From contig CALGAJ010000337.1 in NCBI GenBank assembly GCA_937951975.1, forward strand, positions 1-35,404: a stretch of DNA of 35,404 bases, read 5' to 3'. The position numbers were made by a program, and so were the translations under genes. Below the pieces are notes generated by a model. It saw only the letters and a program-made list of their open reading frames with translations, made no database searches and had not been told where the DNA came from. Numbering within the stretch: position 1 is the stretch's first letter; every line of letters starts with the position of its first letter. Positions 32,735 to 35,404 of this stretch are shown one piece after another. The DNA comes from an uncultured Desulfotignum sp. (GTDB lineage Bacteria; Desulfobacterota; Desulfobacteria; Desulfobacterales; Desulfobacteraceae).

Positions 32735-33799
32735 TCAATCGTCATAAATGTCGAAGTCCGGGTAATATTTTTTGGCACATTCCTGGCAGATACCATGACT
32801 GAACTGAGCATCTGAATGTTCATGGATATATTTCTCAATTTGGTTCCAGTATCCTTTGTCATCCCGTATTTTTTTACAATGTGAACAGATGGGGAGCATT
32901 CCCTTCAACTGCTTGACTTCTTTCAAGGCTTTTTCCGCTTTTTCTTTCTGCTCTATCAAACTGTTTGTATGTTTTTCAATTCGGTTCTCATAAGATGATA
33001 TCAGGCGGCCAATCTGTTTTTCAAAAAATATTACAACCACAATGGATATCAGGGTAGCAAAAAATGCAATGGAAAACGAACGGATTCTTTGTCTGTTATG
33101 GGTCTCTTGCATCTTTCGGGTTTCGTTTTCAATCAGCTGATCCACATCATCCAGATAAACACCGGTTGCGACCACCCAGTCATACGGCTTGTAAAGCTTG
33201 GCAAAGGTTTTTTTATGTGCGATTTCTTCAGAGTTCATTTTTTTGAAATAATAGTCGAAATACAGCTCACCATTCTTTTTAATGCCGTTGAGTTCTACTT
33301 CGTAAGGGCGGCCTCCCTTGATATCCGTAATATTAGTAGAAAGCCACATGCCTTCGGTATCAGGAAGATTGGGATGGATCTGCCGTACCGCATAGTTGTC
33401 GCCACCCTCATAATTAACGATACGGTTGACCCATATATAGCCGTCATCAATAAGGCGCATCTCCCGGATATATTTGCTGATACGGTCTATACTCACAGAT
33501 TCTATCTGGTCTTTTGTCAGATTCTTTGAGGCATGTCCGTGAAGGGTCTGCGCCCTTTCTTGCTGAATATAGTATATTGTCCGTTCAACTGCGTTGTGCA
33601 GAAACCGTTTTTTCTCATCGATGATCGATGATGATAATTGCTCAATTTTAGCAGAGTATTCCTGTTTCAAGCTATTTGTGTAGATGATTGAAAGAACGAC
33701 TGCAAGAACAATGATCCCGGATACGGAACCGATATAAAAATAGAACCTGAGTCTATTTTTTTCTATCCCCGCAAAGCTTTGTTCGTTATTTTCTAACAT
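32735..33799 (-). CDS. Cache-domain membrane sensor with coiled coil and C-terminal four-cysteine module
   Basis: A protein of 354 residues. TM1 is at about 20-41 and TM2 at about 238-257. Between them lies a periplasmic single-cache-like domain (sCache_2 type; DDGYIWVNR, then YFDYYFKKM and YDWVVATGVYLDDVD). TM2 leads into a long charged coiled coil (about 260-298) and then a compact module with CSHCKKIRDDKGYW (Cys near 304 and 307) and GICQECAKKYYPDFD (Cys near 338 and 341). I know this C-terminal motif from the ends of many deltaproteobacterial and spirochaete sensor proteins; its function is not established to my knowledge. There is no kinase, cyclase or methyl-accepting domain, so the output is unclear. 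The gene is distinctly AT-rich compared with all its neighbours, which may point to transfer. A GGAAG precedes the ATG. Confidence 0.85.
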   Translation of the reverse strand: MLENNEQSFAGIEKNRLRFYFYIGSVSGIIVLAVVLSIIYTNSLKQEYSAKIEQLSSSIIDEKKRFLHNAVERTIYYIQQERAQTLHGHASKNLTKDQIESVSIDRISKYIREMRLIDDGYIWVNRIVNYEGGDNYAVRQIHPNLPDTEGMWLSTNITDIKGGRPYEVELNGIKKNGELYFDYYFKKMNSEEIAHKKTFAKLYKPYDWVVATGVYLDDVDQLIENETRKMQETHNRQRIRSFSIAFFATLISIVVVIFFEKQIGRLISSYENRIEKHTNSLIEQKEKAEKALKEVKQLKGMLPICSHCKKIRDDKGYWNQIEKYIHEHSDAQFSHGICQECAKKYYPDFDIYDD

Positions 33800-34034
33800 G
33801 GCCAGCTTCCACTTTTCTCGCTCCGTTTCATTGCTGCTGTTTATTGATCCTGCATTTTAAATGCATCCCTTAATGATATCAGGTTTCAGCCTGTAATGGT
33901 ATCTTTTATCAAATCCCCTGGAATGATTTGTGTATCAGATCATCATATTGACCTCGTTACAACTGGATTTTTCTTGACCTGAATTGACTTCCTCTGTTAC
34001 AAGCACAACATCTACCTGAAAAAGAATACTATTT

Positions 34035-35228
34035 ATGAAAAAATGTGTGCTCATCATCGTGGGAATCCTGTTTTTGGTCCTGCCGGGAACCGGCCGGGGA
34101 GAAGATTTTGTTCAGTGGCTGGAGAACTTTTATCCCCGGGTGGACGATGAAGGGATCAGCCGGACCACCTGGGATACGGCCTTTGACGGCATCGATCAAC
34201 CCGATGCCAGGGTGCTGGAGAAGGCGCGTTTTCAGCCTGAATTTACGGTGGAAATCTGGGATTACCTCGATGCCCGGATCACCCCGCTGAGTGTCGGGCG
34301 GGGCCTGCAGATGGCGCAGGGTCACGCCCGGACGCTGGCAGCGGTAGAGAACCGTTTCGGGGTTGAGGCCAATGTGTTGCTCGCCATCTGGTCGATGGAG
34401 TCTGCCTACGGGGCCATTTTCAATAAACCCGAACGGCTGCATTACGTCCCGCAGGCCCTGGCCACGCTGGCCTATGCCGACCCAAAACGGAAAAATTTTG
34501 CTGAAAAACAACTGGTTGCCGTGTTGCAGATTCTCCAGGCCGGCGATGTCGGGCCGCAGCACCTGACCGGTTCCTGGGCCGGCGCCATGGGCCACACCCA
34601 GTTCATTCCCACCAGTTACCTGGCCTATGCGGTAGACATGGACGGCAATGGCCGTCGCGATGTCTGGAACTCGGTGCCCGACGCCCTGGCCACGGCCGCC
34701 AATCTTCTTCACCGCAACGGCTGGCAGAGCGGCAAAACCTGGGGATACGAAGTGATCCTCCCGCCCGGTGGGGAGCGTTGGCTGGATGACACCAGAACCC
34801 TTGCCGACTGGCAGAAGGCCGGTTTTTCCCGAGCCGCTGGAAGCACCTTCCCCCGCCCGGATGATCGGGCCGTGCTTAAACTTCCGGCAGGAAAAGATGG
34901 GCCGGCATTTTTAATGTTGAAGAATTTTTTTGTTCTCAAGCGGTACAATAACGCCGATGCTTACGCCCTGGCGGTCGGCATGCTCGCCGACCGGCTGGCC
35001 GGCAGAAAGGGCCTGGTACAGTCCTGGCCCCGGCCGCCGGGAGCCTTGAGCGGGGAAGAAAAGTTCCTCCTTCAGGAACTGCTCAAGAAAAAAGGATATT
35101 ATTCCGGAGAGATTGACGGCCTTCTTGGCGAAGCGAGCAGGGCCGCAATCAGACGCTTTCAAGAAGAGATCGGTGTACCGGCGGACGGCACGCCTTCCCT
35201 GGAAATACTTGATGCCCTTCGCCAATAA
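34035..35228 (+). CDS. Lytic murein transglycosylase, MltB-like, with peptidoglycan-binding domain
   Basis: A protein of 397 residues. A signal peptide is clear (Lys-rich start, hydrophobic core to about residue 17, likely cut after GTGRG). It is not a lipoprotein, as Cys4 lies before the hydrophobic core. The SLT_2 catalytic domain (about 25-320) has AIWSMESAYG with the catalytic Glu122, GSWAGAMGHTQFIPTSY and VDMDGNGRRDVW. The C-terminus (about 335-395; KKGYYSGEIDGLLGEASRAAIRRFQ) is a PG_binding_1 repeat. It cleaves peptidoglycan in the periplasm, leaving 1,6-anhydro ends. The 235-nt spacer before it shows no convincing promoter and only a weak ribosome-binding site. It appears to be a single-gene unit. 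Confidence 0.92.
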   Translation: MKKCVLIIVGILFLVLPGTGRGEDFVQWLENFYPRVDDEGISRTTWDTAFDGIDQPDARVLEKARFQPEFTVEIWDYLDARITPLSVGRGLQMAQGHARTLAAVENRFGVEANVLLAIWSMESAYGAIFNKPERLHYVPQALATLAYADPKRKNFAEKQLVAVLQILQAGDVGPQHLTGSWAGAMGHTQFIPTSYLAYAVDMDGNGRRDVWNSVPDALATAANLLHRNGWQSGKTWGYEVILPPGGERWLDDTRTLADWQKAGFSRAAGSTFPRPDDRAVLKLPAGKDGPAFLMLKNFFVLKRYNNADAYALAVGMLADRLAGRKGLVQSWPRPPGALSGEEKFLLQELLKKKGYYSGEIDGLLGEASRAAIRRFQEEIGVPADGTPSLEILDALRQ

Positions 35229-35242
35229 CCTCTGGCCGCTTG

Positions 35243-35404
35243 TCATTGAATCCGGCAGTCTGACAAACCAGGCCCCCCCATGAGCAGGCGGTTCTTGGGG
35301 GTAACGGCAGCCGGGATGGCTGCGGTGTAAATCTCGTATCCCTCAGCCCGAAGCTTGATGGCCCGGACCGCATCCCCAGCCAGATCCGGCGCCATCCAGG
35401 CCCC
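35243..35404 (-). CDS. Unidentified partial reading frame, C-terminal 53 residues
   Basis: The reverse complement is open from the window edge to a TGA at 35243-35245. It contains AGDAVRAIKLRAEGYEIYTA and RLLMGGPGLSDC. Third codon positions are GC-rich like real genes here, which favours this frame over the overlapping ones. I do not recognise the family. It converges on the transglycosylase gene with 14 nt between stops. It could still be a chance frame. Confidence 0.35.
   Translation of the reverse strand, partial: GAWMAPDLAGDAVRAIKLRAEGYEIYTAAIPAAVTPKNRLLMGGPGLSDCRIQ

Overview
The window looks like part of the chromosome of an anaerobic, probably sulfate-reducing deltaproteobacterium of the Desulfobacteraceae type (Desulfotignum/Desulfobacter-like). 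This is an inference from gene content: an NfnAB electron-bifurcating transhydrogenase, a CooT-family nickel protein with DUF3842, a very large pfa-like lipid synthase, a sigma-54 activator and a Cys-rich cache sensor. Most genes are GC-rich. The sensor gene at 32735-33799 is clearly more AT-rich by eye. I see no tRNA, rRNA, CRISPR array, insertion sequence or phage module, and there is no gene-free stretch longer than about 300 bases.

Left part (1-15989). After the start of a CaCA-type antiporter (cut by the window edge) and an imidazolonepropionase-like amidohydrolase comes the main object: a minus-strand gene of about 11.6 kb encoding one polypeptide of about 3865 residues. Its order is tandem nitronate-monooxygenase/enoyl-reductase-like barrels, KS, degenerate KS (CLF-like), AT, coiled coil, KS, three ACP-like repeats, KR, PS-DH. 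It reads like the PfaD, PfaC, PfaB and PfaA functions of a polyunsaturated fatty acid/secondary lipid synthase joined in one chain. All three ACP-like repeats carry Thr where the phosphopantetheine-bearing Ser is expected. Divergent from it lie a sigma-54 enhancer-binding activator and a PlsC/YihG-type membrane acyltransferase. Together they suggest a self-contained locus that makes an unusual acyl chain, places it in a membrane lipid, and is switched on by a dedicated activator. The divergent spacer holds two inverted repeats.

Middle part (15986-26631). A minus-strand operon with ATGA overlaps runs parA, parB, then an IspH-UbiA fusion. Divergent from it is a full-length hrpA helicase gene with a near-consensus sigma-70 promoter so close to the ATG that the mRNA is probably leaderless or nearly so. 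Then come a small unknown protein, CcdA, an MFS transporter and a PHP-domain phosphoesterase.

Right part (26818-35404). A divergent GTP-type PEP carboxykinase and nfnAB (carbon and electron metabolism) end at a strong bidirectional terminator. Facing them are tmk, DUF3842 and cooT, with a cache-domain membrane sensor just upstream. The window closes with an MltB-like lytic transglycosylase carrying a peptidoglycan-binding domain, and an unidentified partial reading frame.
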